From contig JAJTGG010000007.1 in assembly GCA_021299355.1 (NCBI GenBank), positions 1 to 46,099 on the forward strand: a stretch of DNA of 46,099 nt, in the 5' to 3' direction. The translations under genes were made by a program, and so were the position numbers. Of the stretch, positions 16,111-26,107 are shown in pieces. Position 1 is the stretch's first letter, and the number at the start of each line of letters is the position of its first letter. The notes below the pieces were generated by a model. The model was not told where the DNA came from. It did no database searches and worked only from the letters and a program-made list of their open reading frames with translations. This DNA comes from Lysobacteraceae bacterium. Lineage in GTDB: Bacteria > Pseudomonadota > Gammaproteobacteria > Xanthomonadales > Xanthomonadaceae.

Positions 16111-19100
16111 TTAGCATGCTCCAAGTTGTGCCAGCAGCGCCCTTAGGAACATTGCCCGCTGGACGCCGTCTTCGGTTTTGTTGGTAATTTTCAGCCGGTC
16201 CGATCCCTGCATCGCATAGGTCTTAGGATTGCGTTGAATCAGCTGGATGACTGTCATTGGATCAATCGTCGGTTTGGCGGTGAATGCCAGATAGCCGCCA
16301 TTGTCGTGCAAATCGATGCGCTGGATGCCGATCTGCTCGGCCATCAGGCGCAGATCAGCGCAGGCGAACAGGTGCTCTGCCGCCGGCGGCAGCAAGCCGA
16401 ACCGATCGATGATTTCGATCTGCAGCTCACGCAGATCCGCCGGTGATTTTGCCGAGGCGATGCGTTTGTAAAGCATCAGCCGGGTGTGCACGTCATCGAT
16501 CATGCTTTCCGGCAGAAGTGCGGGACTGTGCAGGTTGACCTGGGCGCTGGCCGGTGCCGGTGCCAGCACGTCGGGAATTTTGCCGTCCTTGATTGAGGCC
16601 ACGGCGCGCTCCAGATACTGGGCATACAGCGCGAATCCGATTTCGGTGATCTGCCCGGACTGGCCTTCGCCCAGCAGCTCGCCGGCACCGCGGATTTCCA
16701 GATCATGGGTGGACAGAGTGAAGCCGGCACCCAATTCCTCCAGCGAGGCCAGTGCATCCAGACGCTTCCGTGCATCAGCGGTGATGCGTTTGAGGTCCGG
16801 AACAATCAGATAAGCATAGGCCCGGTGATGGGATCGTCCGACGCGGCCGCGCAACTGATGAAGTTGGGCCAGCCCGAAACGGTCGGCCCGGTTGATGATG
16901 ATGGTGTTGGCGCTGGGAATATCGATGCCGGACTCGATGATCGTGGTCGAAACCAGGATGTTGAAACGCTGTTTGTGGAAATCCAGCATGACTTTTTCCA
17001 GCTGACGTTCCGGCATCTGGCCGTGGGCGATGCGGATGCGGGCATCCGGCAGCATCGTCTCGAGATCGCGGGCGGCCTTTTCGATAGTGTCGATGTCGTT
17101 GTGCAGGAAATAAACCTGGCCGCCACGCGCCAGTTCGCGCTGGAATGCCTCGAGCAGGATATTGGGGTCCCACGGACAAATGAAGGTTTTGACCGCGACG
17201 CGGTGCGCCGGCGGTGTTCCGATGATGGACAGCTGGCGCAAGCCGCTCATCGCCATGTTCAGCGTACGCGGTATCGGCGTGGCGGTCAGCGTCAGCAGGT
17301 GGACATCGGCCTTGAGGGCCTTCAATGCTTCCTTATGGCGCACGCCGAAGCGTTGCTCCTCATCGACGATGACCAAGCCGAGGCGTTCGAAGGTCACATC
17401 CTTCTGCAGCAGGCGGTGCGTGCCGATGATTACATCGATTTTTCCGAGGGCGAGATGTTCGAGAGCCCGCTTGATTTCTTTCGTACTCTTGAACCGGGAA
17501 AGCACCTCGATGCGGACCGGCCAATCGGCGAAGCGGTCACTGAAATTCCGGAAATGCTGCTCGGCCAGCAGGGTCGTCGGTACCAACACCGCCACCTGCT
17601 TGCCGGCCATGGCCGCGACGAATGCAGCTCTTAAGGCCACCTCGGTCTTCCCGAAACCGACATCGCCGCAGACCACCCGGTCCATCGGGTGCGGCATCGC
17701 CATATCCGAAAGAACTGCATGGATGGCCTGTTCCTGATCAGGGGTTTCCTCGAACGGGAAGCCGGCGGCGAAACGATCATAAAGTGCCCGCTCGGTATCG
17801 AGCGTGAATCCCTCCTGGGCAAGGCGCCTGGCTTGGATGTCCAGCAATTCAGCGGCTACGTCATGGACTTTTTCAGCCGCTTTGCGCTTGGCTCTATCCC
17901 AGGCTTCTCCGCCGAGACTGTGCAGCGGAGCGTGCTCGGTACTGGTGCCCGAGTAACGCGAGACCAAGTGCAGTTGCGCGACCGGAACATAGAGTTTGTC
18001 GCCTTTGGCATACTCGATACTGAGGAATTCCCCGGGCATGCCGCCGGTTTCCAGGCTGACCAAGCCCTGGTAACGACCGACGCCATGGTTTTCATGCACG
18101 ATCGGCGCGCCGATGCTGATTTCATTGAGATCACGCAGGATCGCTTCGGGATCTTTCTGCTGGCTTTTCCGGCGTCGGCTTTGACTAACCCGTTCGGGAA
18201 ACAACTGGCGTTCGGTCAGTACCGTCAGCGGCGGGGACACGCCGCCGAATCCGTCCGAGAGGTCTGCAATGGTCAGCATGAGTCGGTGTGGCTCGGCCGT
18301 CTGGAAAGCGTCCTGCCAATCGCCCGTCGTCATGATATCGATGCCAGCATCCTTGAACAGCGTTTTCAAGGATTCCCGGCGCCCGGCACTATCTGCCGCC
18401 AGAATCACTTTTCCGGGATAGGCCGCCAGGAAGTCCATCAGGGCTTGGCCCGGTTTGCCGGCTGAATCCAGCCACGCACCGGCGAAAGGCGGTGTCAGCG
18501 CCAAGGCTCTCGCCTTTGGGTGGTCCGGATCTTCTGCGCTCAACAGCTGATAACGGTGATGTTGATTGAACCGGGCACGCAGGGTTTCCGGCGTGAAATA
18601 CAGCTCCGCCGGCGCCAGTAACGGACGCTCGATATCGTGCCGCCGCTGTTCATAGCGTTCAGTCGTCTGCCGCCAGAAATGCTCGGAGGCATTCAGGACG
18701 TCGGGCGCAAGCATTAAATCGTAATCATCGGGAAGATAGTCGATCAGGCTCGCGGTCTCGGCAAAGAACAACGGCAGGTAGTATTCGATGCCCGCCGGTG
18801 CCACGCCTTCCTTGAGGTCGGCATACAGTCCGCAATTCCGCGGATTGATGTCGAAACGCTCCAGCAGCTGTTCCCGGGCACGTTTGCAGGCATCCGCATC
18901 GAGGGGGAATTCGCGGGCTGGAAGCAGCTTGAGGCTGCTGCGGGTTTCACCGGAGCGCTGGGATTCCGGATCGAACAGACGCAGTGATTCAATTTCGTCA
19001 TCCAGCAGTTCGATGCGTATCGGCAGCGCCGAACCTGCCGGAAACAGATCCAATATCGCGCCGCGGATCGAAAAATCGCCGGCATCCATCACCTGCGGAA

Positions 19101-19560
19101 CATGGCGGTAGCCGAATTTCTGCAGACGGCCCCGTTCAGCCTGCAGGTCGAACTTCATGCCCACGGACAAGTCGAGCACCTGCGAGGCAATCCAGTCCAC
19201 CGGGGTGATGCGCTGCATCAGACTGGTCACCGGAACCACCAGAATGCCCTGGGTGCTTTTGGGCAGCCGATACAGACAGTCGATGCGTTGCGATACCAGA
19301 TCCGGATGTGGGCTGAATTGGTCGTAGCTCAGCGTTTCCCAATCCGGAAAATGAAGAATCGGCAACGCGGTCCGCAGAGCGCGCAGATCCTGTTCCAGTT
19401 GCTGTGCCCGGTAACTGTCGGCTACCACGACCACCTGCAGGCCGGGCTTGGCCATGGCCTGGCTGCGGATGGCATAAGCCAGCGCCGCGCCGTTAGGCGG
19501 GGCCTGTACCGGAGTGAGGAGGTGATTGGGCGCTGGCTCGGGCAGCAATGCGTTGCTCAT
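16111..19560 (-). CDS. mfd: Transcription-repair coupling factor
   Basis: Mfd pushes stalled RNA polymerase off lesions and recruits UvrA. The 1149-residue length is typical. In order: a UvrB-homology region at the N-terminus, the RNA polymerase-interacting (CarD-like) domain with IVHENHGVGRYQGL, the RecG-like translocase with Walker A GDVGFGKT (632-639), DEEQRFGV (about 730) and the motif IGTPPAHR...; and the C-terminal TRCF domain. The ATG at 19560 has no Shine-Dalgarno. TAAAAT lies 6 bases upstream on the minus strand, preceded by TGA (the rlmJ stop), giving an extended -10 shape TGaTAAAAT. It lies at the end of the phoB-to-rlmJ block. Confidence 0.97.
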   Translation of the reverse strand: MSNALLPEPAPNHLLTPVQAPPNGAALAYAIRSQAMAKPGLQVVVVADSYRAQQLEQDLRALRTALPILHFPDWETLSYDQFSPHPDLVSQRIDCLYRLPKSTQGILVVPVTSLMQRITPVDWIASQVLDLSVGMKFDLQAERGRLQKFGYRHVPQVMDAGDFSIRGAILDLFPAGSALPIRIELLDDEIESLRLFDPESQRSGETRSSLKLLPAREFPLDADACKRAREQLLERFDINPRNCGLYADLKEGVAPAGIEYYLPLFFAETASLIDYLPDDYDLMLAPDVLNASEHFWRQTTERYEQRRHDIERPLLAPAELYFTPETLRARFNQHHRYQLLSAEDPDHPKARALALTPPFAGAWLDSAGKPGQALMDFLAAYPGKVILAADSAGRRESLKTLFKDAGIDIMTTGDWQDAFQTAEPHRLMLTIADLSDGFGGVSPPLTVLTERQLFPERVSQSRRRKSQQKDPEAILRDLNEISIGAPIVHENHGVGRYQGLVSLETGGMPGEFLSIEYAKGDKLYVPVAQLHLVSRYSGTSTEHAPLHSLGGEAWDRAKRKAAEKVHDVAAELLDIQARRLAQEGFTLDTERALYDRFAAGFPFEETPDQEQAIHAVLSDMAMPHPMDRVVCGDVGFGKTEVALRAAFVAAMAGKQVAVLVPTTLLAEQHFRNFSDRFADWPVRIEVLSRFKSTKEIKRALEHLALGKIDVIIGTHRLLQKDVTFERLGLVIVDEEQRFGVRHKEALKALKADVHLLTLTATPIPRTLNMAMSGLRQLSIIGTPPAHRVAVKTFICPWDPNILLEAFQRELARGGQVYFLHNDIDTIEKAARDLETMLPDARIRIAHGQMPERQLEKVMLDFHKQRFNILVSTTIIESGIDIPSANTIIINRADRFGLAQLHQLRGRVGRSHHRAYAYLIVPDLKRITADARKRLDALASLEELGAGFTLSTHDLEIRGAGELLGEGQSGQITEIGFALYAQYLERAVASIKDGKIPDVLAPAPASAQVNLHSPALLPESMIDDVHTRLMLYKRIASAKSPADLRELQIEIIDRFGLLPPAAEHLFACADLRLMAEQIGIQRIDLHDNGGYLAFTAKPTIDPMTVIQLIQRNPKTYAMQGSDRLKITNKTEDGVQRAMFLRALLAQLGAC

Positions 19561-19575
19561 CGCGCCATTTTATCA
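19561..19575 (-). promoter_or_regulatory. Candidate extended -10 giving leaderless mfd mRNA
   Basis: On the minus strand the order is TGA (rlmJ stop, 19573-19575), TAAAAT (19567-19572), six bases, ATG of mfd. TG one base before the hexamer is an extended -10 feature that compensates for lack of a -35. The expected start of transcription, about 7 bases after the hexamer, falls on the A of the ATG. Confidence 0.4.
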
Positions 19576-20430
19576 GTTCGCGGCTTCGGGGTTCTCGGTT
19601 TTTAGCCATTTCATGGTGAACGAGGCGCCGCCATCATCAAGCAGTTCGGCCAATTGCCGCATGCCCGGATGCAGGTCGGCATCGATCCGGTAGGGTGGAT
19701 TGATCAGCAGCATGCCGCTGCCGTTCATCCGAAGCGGCGAGTTGTCCGGACGCACCAGCAGTTCAACCGCCAGTATGGTCTGGCACGGCAGTTGCGCCGC
19801 CCTGCGCAGGAAGAATTTGATCGCTGCCCGTTGTTTGATCGGGTACCAGACCGCGAACTGGCCGGTCGGCCAGCGGCTGAGGCCGTCCTGCAGGCTCTGC
19901 AGGATCTGCGTGTATTCCAGCTCCTGCGCTTCGTACGGCGGATCGATCAGAACCAGGCCGCGGCGCGGCGTCGGCGGGAGCAGGGCCTTGATGGCCTGAT
20001 AGCCATTACCTTGCTGAACCTGGACCTTGCCGTCATGGGCAAACAGCTGTTTGAGCGCGTCCGCCTCGCCCTTCTGCATTTCCACGCAGACCATGCGGTC
20101 ACCTTCACGCAACTGTTGTGCGATCAGGAGCGGTGAGCCGGGATAGTTGATCAGACTGCCGACCGGATTGACCCGTTCCACCTGCTTAAGGTAGTTATTG
20201 AGGACTTCCGGCAGCTTTTTCAGGACAATCAGTTTGAAGATGCCGCCACGGGCCTCATCGGTCTTTCGTGCCTGCTCACCCTGGATCAGGTACTGACCGC
20301 GCCCGGCGTGCGTATCGAGAATGAAGAACGGTTTGTTTTTCTGCTTGAGGCGTGCCAGCAAGGCCAGTAGCACCATGTGTTTCAGCACATCGGCATGGTT
20401 GCCGGCATGGAAGCCGTGAAGATAGTTCAT
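19573..20430 (-). CDS. rlmJ: 23S rRNA (adenine2030-N6)-methyltransferase
   Basis: RlmJ methylates A2030 of 23S rRNA. The 285-residue protein has the diagnostic N-terminus MNYLHGFHAGNHADVLKH, the SAM-loop segment FILDTHAGRGQY (around 36-47) and the catalytic D163-PPY166. The start codon directly abuts the ppx stop codon, with no bases between, so it belongs to the phoB-phoR-ppk1-ppx transcript; this joins an rRNA modification gene to a Pho-controlled unit. Confidence 0.95.
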   Translation of the reverse strand: MNYLHGFHAGNHADVLKHMVLLALLARLKQKNKPFFILDTHAGRGQYLIQGEQARKTDEARGGIFKLIVLKKLPEVLNNYLKQVERVNPVGSLINYPGSPLLIAQQLREGDRMVCVEMQKGEADALKQLFAHDGKVQVQQGNGYQAIKALLPPTPRRGLVLIDPPYEAQELEYTQILQSLQDGLSRWPTGQFAVWYPIKQRAAIKFFLRRAAQLPCQTILAVELLVRPDNSPLRMNGSGMLLINPPYRIDADLHPGMRQLAELLDDGGASFTMKWLKTENPEAAN

Positions 20431-21951
20431 TTACGTCTCGATCACGGCCAGAGCGATATCCGCGGCCTTCAGGTAGGTAATTTCGTTGTCCAGATCCGAT
20501 CGGGTCAAGGGATGTTTGGCCAGCCATTTGCCCGGAATCTCTAGCTGCAGCTTCGAGCGTGCAACGGACAGTCTGAATTTCGGTATTTTTTCCGAAGAAT
20601 GGCTACGGTAAAGCAGAACGGAAAGCCGCAAAAGCAAAATACAGCGCAGCGCACGGATAGCACGGGATTCGTTCAAGGTCAACAGGCTTTTGAAATGGAT
20701 GCTCCGGCGCTGATTCCGGATAACAACGGAAATCTGCTGCTGCTCGGTTTTGGAAAAGCCGGAAATATCGGAATGCTCGATCAGGTAGGCACCATGGTGA
20801 TGATGCTGGCTATGAGCCACAGTGAGTCCGATTTCATGCAGTTTGCTGGCCCAGGACAGGGTTTCCCGGTCCACGGCGTCGAGATCCCAGAATTTCCGGA
20901 CCTGGTCGAACAATACGAGCGCGTAATTTTCAACCCGCTTCGCCTGTTCGGTATCTATCGAATAGCGTTCCTGCAACGCCTTAACCGAATCCAGGCGCGA
21001 ATCATGGTCTTTGTTTCGGCCCAGGATATCGAACAGTGCGCCTTCACGCAGCGCATAATCACTGGTCTGCATGCTTTCGATGCCCAGCTCTTCGAATGCG
21101 GTTTCGAGGGTGAGCAGGCCGCCTGCGATTGAATGCCGTCGTGATACAGAAATCTGCGGCCAGCGGATGCCCTGCATATTGCCGAATTCGATGAGTTCCA
21201 GGCGCAGCAGCTGCAGGGTCTTCAGGTTCAGCGTGCCATCGCTGATGCCGCGGTTCTTGGCGATATCAGAAAGGGCCTTGATGGTACCCGAGGCGCCATA
21301 GGCTTCCTTCCAGCCATGGTTTCGGTAGTTGCGCACGAACGGCTGCATATCGACGGCTATCTGGTTCTTGGCCTTCAGCCATTGGCGTGCGGTCCATTTT
21401 CCGGCGGGGAAGAAGCGGTGTAGATTGGCGATGCAGCCGATCTGCAGGCTCTCGCGTTCGAGGATCTCAAAGCCGCGCCCGAGCACGAATTCCGTGGATC
21501 CGCCACCGATGTCGATGACCAGACGTTTCCCTTTGCCCGGCGGCTTGTCATGCGCAACCCCGAGATAGATCAGCCGGGCTTCTTCGCGCCCTGCAATGAC
21601 TTCGATGCGGTGCCCGATGGCGGCTTCCGCCTTGGCAAGGAATGCGTCCGGATCGACCATGGTGCGGATGGTATTGGTCGCGACCACGCGTACATTGAGT
21701 GGTTTCACATACGCCAGCCGCTGGCCGAATACTGCCAGACAATCGAGCGCGCGCTTGGCCGCTTTCGGATTCAGATTCTTGTCCGCATCGAGTCCGTCCG
21801 CCAGCATGACGTGCTCTTTGATACGGTCGATGATTCGCAGCTGTCCAAGCACATATCTTGCGACCACCATATGGAAGCTGTTTGAACCGAGGTCGACCGC
21901 GGCGACCAGATCGCCGTCCTTTAGGGTCTTGTTATAGCGGCTGCCTTTCAT
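20431..21951 (-). CDS. ppx: Exopolyphosphatase (Ppx/GppA family)
   Basis: Ppx removes terminal phosphates from polyphosphate. The 506-residue protein has the actin-like ATPase-fold signatures AAVDLGSNSFHMVV (about 18-31), VVATNTIRTM, the catalytic-region EVIAGREEARLIYLG and DIGGGSTEF, followed by a C-terminal HD-like helical domain (SKLHEIGL). The length fits Ppx rather than a short Ppx1. Its start overlaps the ppk1 stop by four bases (ATGA), so synthesis and degradation enzymes are translationally coupled. Confidence 0.95.
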   Translation of the reverse strand: MKGSRYNKTLKDGDLVAAVDLGSNSFHMVVARYVLGQLRIIDRIKEHVMLADGLDADKNLNPKAAKRALDCLAVFGQRLAYVKPLNVRVVATNTIRTMVDPDAFLAKAEAAIGHRIEVIAGREEARLIYLGVAHDKPPGKGKRLVIDIGGGSTEFVLGRGFEILERESLQIGCIANLHRFFPAGKWTARQWLKAKNQIAVDMQPFVRNYRNHGWKEAYGASGTIKALSDIAKNRGISDGTLNLKTLQLLRLELIEFGNMQGIRWPQISVSRRHSIAGGLLTLETAFEELGIESMQTSDYALREGALFDILGRNKDHDSRLDSVKALQERYSIDTEQAKRVENYALVLFDQVRKFWDLDAVDRETLSWASKLHEIGLTVAHSQHHHHGAYLIEHSDISGFSKTEQQQISVVIRNQRRSIHFKSLLTLNESRAIRALRCILLLRLSVLLYRSHSSEKIPKFRLSVARSKLQLEIPGKWLAKHPLTRSDLDNEITYLKAADIALAVIET

Positions 21952-24020
21952 CGTTTTCGGCTGAGATCACTGAGCAGACGTGCCTGGGCGCAGAATGCCG
22001 GTTCGGATTCGGCCTGAATGACTTTCCGGTAGCTGCCGTCGGCATTCAGCATCCAGGACTGGCAGTTGTCGCGCAGGTAGTATTCGAGTTCTTCGGTGAA
22101 CACCCGTTGTGCGAGCTCAGGCTCGATGACCGGAAAACAGGTTTCCACGCGTCGCAGCAGATTGCGTTCGAGCCAGTCCGCACTGGAACAGTAGATTTCG
22201 GATTTGCCGTTGTTGGCGAACCAGTAAACCCTGCTGTGTTCCAGGAAGCGGCCGACCAGCGCGCGTACCGTGATGTTGTCGGAAAGTCCGGGAACGCCCG
22301 GACGCAGGCAACAGGCGCCCCGCACGATCAATTCGATGGTGACTCCGGCTTGCGATGCGGCGTAAAGCGCCTTGATGACATCCGGCTCGTTGATCGCATT
22401 CATCTTTGCGATGATGTGGCCTTTCTTGCCGTCGCTGGCGTTTTTTTCCTCACGCTTGATTTTCTTAAGGAGGCTGGCATGCAGGGTGAACGGGGATGTC
22501 AGCAGATGCTTGAGTGCAATCGGCTTGCTCAATCCGGACAGCTGCTGGAAGATCGAGTGCACGTCCTGGGTGATGCCGGGGTGGCAGGTCAGCAGGCCGA
22601 TGTCGGTGTAGACCTTCGCGGTTCCGGCATGGTAATTGCCCGTACCCAGGTGTGCATAGCGGCGCAATGTCTTGCCTTCACGCCGGACAATCAACATCAT
22701 TTTCGCATGTGTTTTGAAGCCGACAACGCCGTAAATCACCTGCACGCCGGCCTCTTGCAGACGGTTGGCAAGATTCAGGTTGGCTTCTTCGTCGAAACGC
22801 GCGCGCAGTTCGACCACGACTGAAACATCCTTGCCGTTATGCGCGGCGGTAATCAGGTGCTCGATGATCTTCGAGTCCTTGCCGGTCCGGTAAAGGGTCT
22901 GCTTGATGGCGAGCACATGCGGATCGCTGGCGGCATGCTGCAGGACGTCGAGCACGTCGTTGAAACTCTGGTAGGGGTGATGAAGAAGAATATCCCCGCC
23001 ACGGATGCTGCCGAACGGGTCATCCTCATCGAGCGTGGAGCGTCCCTGCTTGAAGTTCGGAAACTTCAGGTCGGCGCGTTTCGCCATGTCATAGACCTGA
23101 ATCACGCGGTTGAGATTGACCGGCCCGTTGATCCGCGATACTGCATTTACGGACAGATTGAAGTTTTCCAAGAGCACCTGGACGATCCGATTCGGACAGT
23201 CCTTGGCAATCTCCAATCGGACTGCGGGGTTGTACCCGCGTGAATGCAGTTCGTCCTTGAGTGCGCTCGCGAGATTCTCGACTTCTTCTTCGTCCACGAA
23301 CAGCTCGGAGTTACGGGTCACCCGGAATTGGTAGGCGCCCTTGACCTTCATGCCCGGAAACAGATCTCCGACGAATTCGCTCAGCATCGCCGAGAGGAAT
23401 ACGAAGTCGTCGCGGCCGCCGGACACCGACTCCGGTAGCTGGATGATCCGCGGCAGCGAACGCGGCGCGCGTACGATGGCGATGCCGCCACGCCGGCCGA
23501 AAGCATCTTTGCCGTCCAGTACGACCGCCACGTTCAGGCTTTTGTTGAGGATCTGCGGGAATGGATGCGCAGGGTCGAGCGCCAGCGGTGAAAGGATCGG
23601 AAGGACTTCGGTCTTGAAATAATGGTGCAGCCAGCGGCGTTGGGTGGCATTCCAGTTCGCGCGGTCCAAAATGCGCACACCGGCGGCCGCCAGTTCGGGG
23701 CGCAGGACGTCGTTCCACAGCGCATATTGCGCCTTGACCAGCCGGTTCGAGAGTAGATAGATTTTGTCGAGAGCCAGCTGCGGATCCATGTTGTCCGGCA
23801 GCAGCGGCGCCTTGTATTGAAGCGCGGTTTTTACCGTGGCGGCACGAATTTCGAAGAACTCGTCAAGGTTAGTGCAAGAAATGCACAGGTATTTCAGACG
23901 TTCGAGCAGTGGAATCGCGGGATCCTGCGCCTGCGCAAGTACGCGGAAATTGAACTCCAGTTGCGACAGCTCGCGGTTCAGGAACAGGTCCGAATCGGAA
24001 AAATCTTTAATATCGCTCAT
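21948..24020 (-). CDS. ppk1: Polyphosphate kinase 1
   Basis: Ppk1 makes polyphosphate from ATP, reversibly. The 690-residue length and domain order (N-terminal, head, two phospholipase-D-like C-terminal domains) are standard. The N-terminus FLNRELSQLEFNFRVL is diagnostic. The autophosphorylated histidine is His438 in THAKMML, and the second catalytic histidine is His457 in YAHLGTGN, with the family's 19-residue spacing. It follows phoR after 52 bases, the largest gap in the operon, and overlaps ppx. Pho-dependent expression is likely through the phoB promoter. Confidence 0.97.
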   Translation of the reverse strand: MSDIKDFSDSDLFLNRELSQLEFNFRVLAQAQDPAIPLLERLKYLCISCTNLDEFFEIRAATVKTALQYKAPLLPDNMDPQLALDKIYLLSNRLVKAQYALWNDVLRPELAAAGVRILDRANWNATQRRWLHHYFKTEVLPILSPLALDPAHPFPQILNKSLNVAVVLDGKDAFGRRGGIAIVRAPRSLPRIIQLPESVSGGRDDFVFLSAMLSEFVGDLFPGMKVKGAYQFRVTRNSELFVDEEEVENLASALKDELHSRGYNPAVRLEIAKDCPNRIVQVLLENFNLSVNAVSRINGPVNLNRVIQVYDMAKRADLKFPNFKQGRSTLDEDDPFGSIRGGDILLHHPYQSFNDVLDVLQHAASDPHVLAIKQTLYRTGKDSKIIEHLITAAHNGKDVSVVVELRARFDEEANLNLANRLQEAGVQVIYGVVGFKTHAKMMLIVRREGKTLRRYAHLGTGNYHAGTAKVYTDIGLLTCHPGITQDVHSIFQQLSGLSKPIALKHLLTSPFTLHASLLKKIKREEKNASDGKKGHIIAKMNAINEPDVIKALYAASQAGVTIELIVRGACCLRPGVPGLSDNITVRALVGRFLEHSRVYWFANNGKSEIYCSSADWLERNLLRRVETCFPVIEPELAQRVFTEELEYYLRDNCQSWMLNADGSYRKVIQAESEPAFCAQARLLSDLSRKR

Positions 24021-24072
24021 GGGCTTTCAATCGGTGCCTTTTCAACAAGCATAGCAGATGACGCGGGGTCGG

Positions 24073-25377
24073 TTAAGCCACGCGTTCGCGCGGGAAACGG
24101 CACATGAAGCGGCTGCCTTTGCCGGGCGTGCTCTCGATCCGCAGTTCGGCCTGATGCAGATTCAGTACGTGTTTACAGATGGAAAGGCCAAGTCCAGTGC
24201 CGCCCAGTTCGCGTGACCGGCTCGTGGAAACGCGGTAAAAGCGTTCGGTAAGCCGGCTGATCTGATCGGCAGGAATACCGAAACCGGTATCCTGAACCCA
24301 GAAATCAAGACCATTGATGTCATTACGGCGGAATCCGATGGCGATACTGCCGTCGGTGGGTGTATAGCGTACTGCATTCGAGACCAGGTTCGAGAATGCG
24401 CTGTGGATGTCCTTCGGGGACCCGATCAACAGACCGTTGAAATCGGGAACCAGGCTGATCTGATGGCGTCCCTGGCTGAGTGCGACGGCTTCCTGTTGCA
24501 ACGTATGCAGGAGTGCTCCCGTACTTATGGCCTCTTCTGGCAACATGTTCCCGGATTCAAGTCGTGACAGATTCAGCAGGTCCTCGACCAAATGATTCAT
24601 CCGGTTGGATTGTTTTTGCATCTCGCCGATGATGGTCTGAAGTTCCGGGTTTTCCTGTTGTTCAATCAGTTCCAGATAACCATGGATGACGGTCAGCGGC
24701 GTTCGCAGCTCGTGCGAGACGTTGGCCACGAAGTCGCTGCGCATTTTTTCGAGGCGCCGCATCTTTGTGGAATCACGCAGGACCACCAGGCTGTTAACGA
24801 GCGTGTAGGGTAGCTGGAAGAAATCGAGATAGGCATCATGCTCGCCCGGTGAAAGGACATTCAGAAGCGGCTTTTCGGAATCAGATGAAATGAACCAGTT
24901 TTTGACATCGGCATCGAAAAGACGGAACAGGTTGGCGTCTTCCTCGCCCGGATGCAGTCCGAGCATGCGCTTCGCGGTCTTGTTAGACCATACGATGTAA
25001 CCCGTTTCGCGACTGACCACCAACGCGCCTTCCGGCATGGCGCCGGCGGCAAGCCGGTAGCCGCGGAGCATCTGTACCAGACGACCGATCCGGATACGGT
25101 GCTCACGGTTCTTCTTGTAAATCAGCGATTCCAGCGCCGCCCAAACACCCTGACCCTCCGGCTGCGGGTTGAGTGCCCGCGATTCCAGCTGGTCGAGTAT
25201 GCGGCCGAGCTTGTGGTAGCTGCGGATAATCTGGAAGCTGGCGAGTAATATGAAAGCGATCAGCAGTCCGGTGAGGTTGCCTGTGGCATAGCCGATGCCG
25301 AGTCCAAGCACATAGGTGAAGCCCCAGAGTATCAGGGACTGTCGCCATGCCAATGCGGTGAGGGTCGCTTTCGGCAT
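24073..25377 (-). CDS. phoR: Phosphate regulon sensor histidine kinase
   Basis: PhoR phosphorylates PhoB when phosphate is scarce, signalled through the Pst transporter and PhoU. The 434-residue protein has two N-terminal membrane helices (about 12-30 and 33-51), no large periplasmic domain, a PAS-type region (about 112-205), the H-box FVANVSHELRTPL with His222, and N, G1 and G2 ATP-binding boxes (SNLVSNAVRYTP, DTGFGIP, GTGLGLSI). The start lies two bases after the phoB stop. This layout is that of canonical PhoR. Confidence 0.96.
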   Translation of the reverse strand: MPKATLTALAWRQSLILWGFTYVLGLGIGYATGNLTGLLIAFILLASFQIIRSYHKLGRILDQLESRALNPQPEGQGVWAALESLIYKKNREHRIRIGRLVQMLRGYRLAAGAMPEGALVVSRETGYIVWSNKTAKRMLGLHPGEEDANLFRLFDADVKNWFISSDSEKPLLNVLSPGEHDAYLDFFQLPYTLVNSLVVLRDSTKMRRLEKMRSDFVANVSHELRTPLTVIHGYLELIEQQENPELQTIIGEMQKQSNRMNHLVEDLLNLSRLESGNMLPEEAISTGALLHTLQQEAVALSQGRHQISLVPDFNGLLIGSPKDIHSAFSNLVSNAVRYTPTDGSIAIGFRRNDINGLDFWVQDTGFGIPADQISRLTERFYRVSTSRSRELGGTGLGLSICKHVLNLHQAELRIESTPGKGSRFMCRFPRERVA

Positions 25378-25379
25378 GC

Positions 25380-26078
25380 TCAGGATGCAGGGGGCTGCCC
25401 GACAAAGCGGTAGCCGGTGCCGCGCACGGTCTCAATCATGGATTCCAGCCGGAACGGTTCCAGTACCTTGCGAAGCCGCCGGACATGGACGTCCACGGTC
25501 CGGTCTTCGATGTCACTGCCGCCGCCCCAGACGAAATCGAGCAATTGGTTGCGGCTATAGACCCGATTGGCGTGACTCATCAGGAAGTGCAGCAGACGGT
25601 ATTCCGTCGGGCCAAGATGGACCTTTTCATCACGCACCAGCAGTTTCTGTTGGTTGGCATCCAGGCGCAGAGGACCGACTTCAATCGAGCCGTCTTCCTC
25701 GTTTTCACGGCTGCGGCGCAGAACGGCCTTGATGCGGGCCAGCAGTTCACGGGCCGAAAAGGGTTTAATCACATAATCATCGACGCCACTGTCGAAACCC
25801 GCAATGCGATCGGATTCCTCGCCTTTGGCGGTCAGCATGATAATCGGAACATCGCGGGTATTGCTTTCACGACGGAAGCGCCGTGCCAGTTCGATGCCCG
25901 GGGTGCCGGGAAGCATCCAGTCCAGTAATATCAAATCGGGGATGCGCTCGGAGACCGCCTGGATGGCTTCTTTGGCATCCTGGGCGCAGATGGGTTGGTA
26001 GGATTGTGTGCGCAGGGCATAGGCGATCATGTCGCGGATGGCCGGCTCGTCTTCGACAATCAGGATATGGGCTTGCAC
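25380..26078 (-). CDS. phoB: Phosphate regulon response regulator
   Basis: PhoB is an OmpR-type activator that binds PHO boxes. The 232-residue protein has a receiver domain with acidic pocket ILIVEDE (about 5-11), phospho-acceptor Asp53 in LILLDWMLPG and Lys of IKPFSAREL, and a winged-helix DNA-binding domain (LGPTEYRLLHFLMSH, VDVHVRRLRKVLE, VRGTGYRF). It begins with GTG; AAGGTG six bases upstream supports this start. A PHO box 46 bases upstream indicates autoregulation. Confidence 0.97.
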   Translation of the reverse strand: MQAHILIVEDEPAIRDMIAYALRTQSYQPICAQDAKEAIQAVSERIPDLILLDWMLPGTPGIELARRFRRESNTRDVPIIMLTAKGEESDRIAGFDSGVDDYVIKPFSARELLARIKAVLRRSRENEEDGSIEVGPLRLDANQQKLLVRDEKVHLGPTEYRLLHFLMSHANRVYSRNQLLDFVWGGGSDIEDRTVDVHVRRLRKVLEPFRLESMIETVRGTGYRFVGQPPAS

Positions 26079-26107
26079 GGCAGCACCTTAGGCTCGGGAG
26101 TTAAGGC

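Noticed and set aside
21858-22823. 321-codon open frame antisense to ppk1
   Set aside because: Shadow; no motif or start signal.
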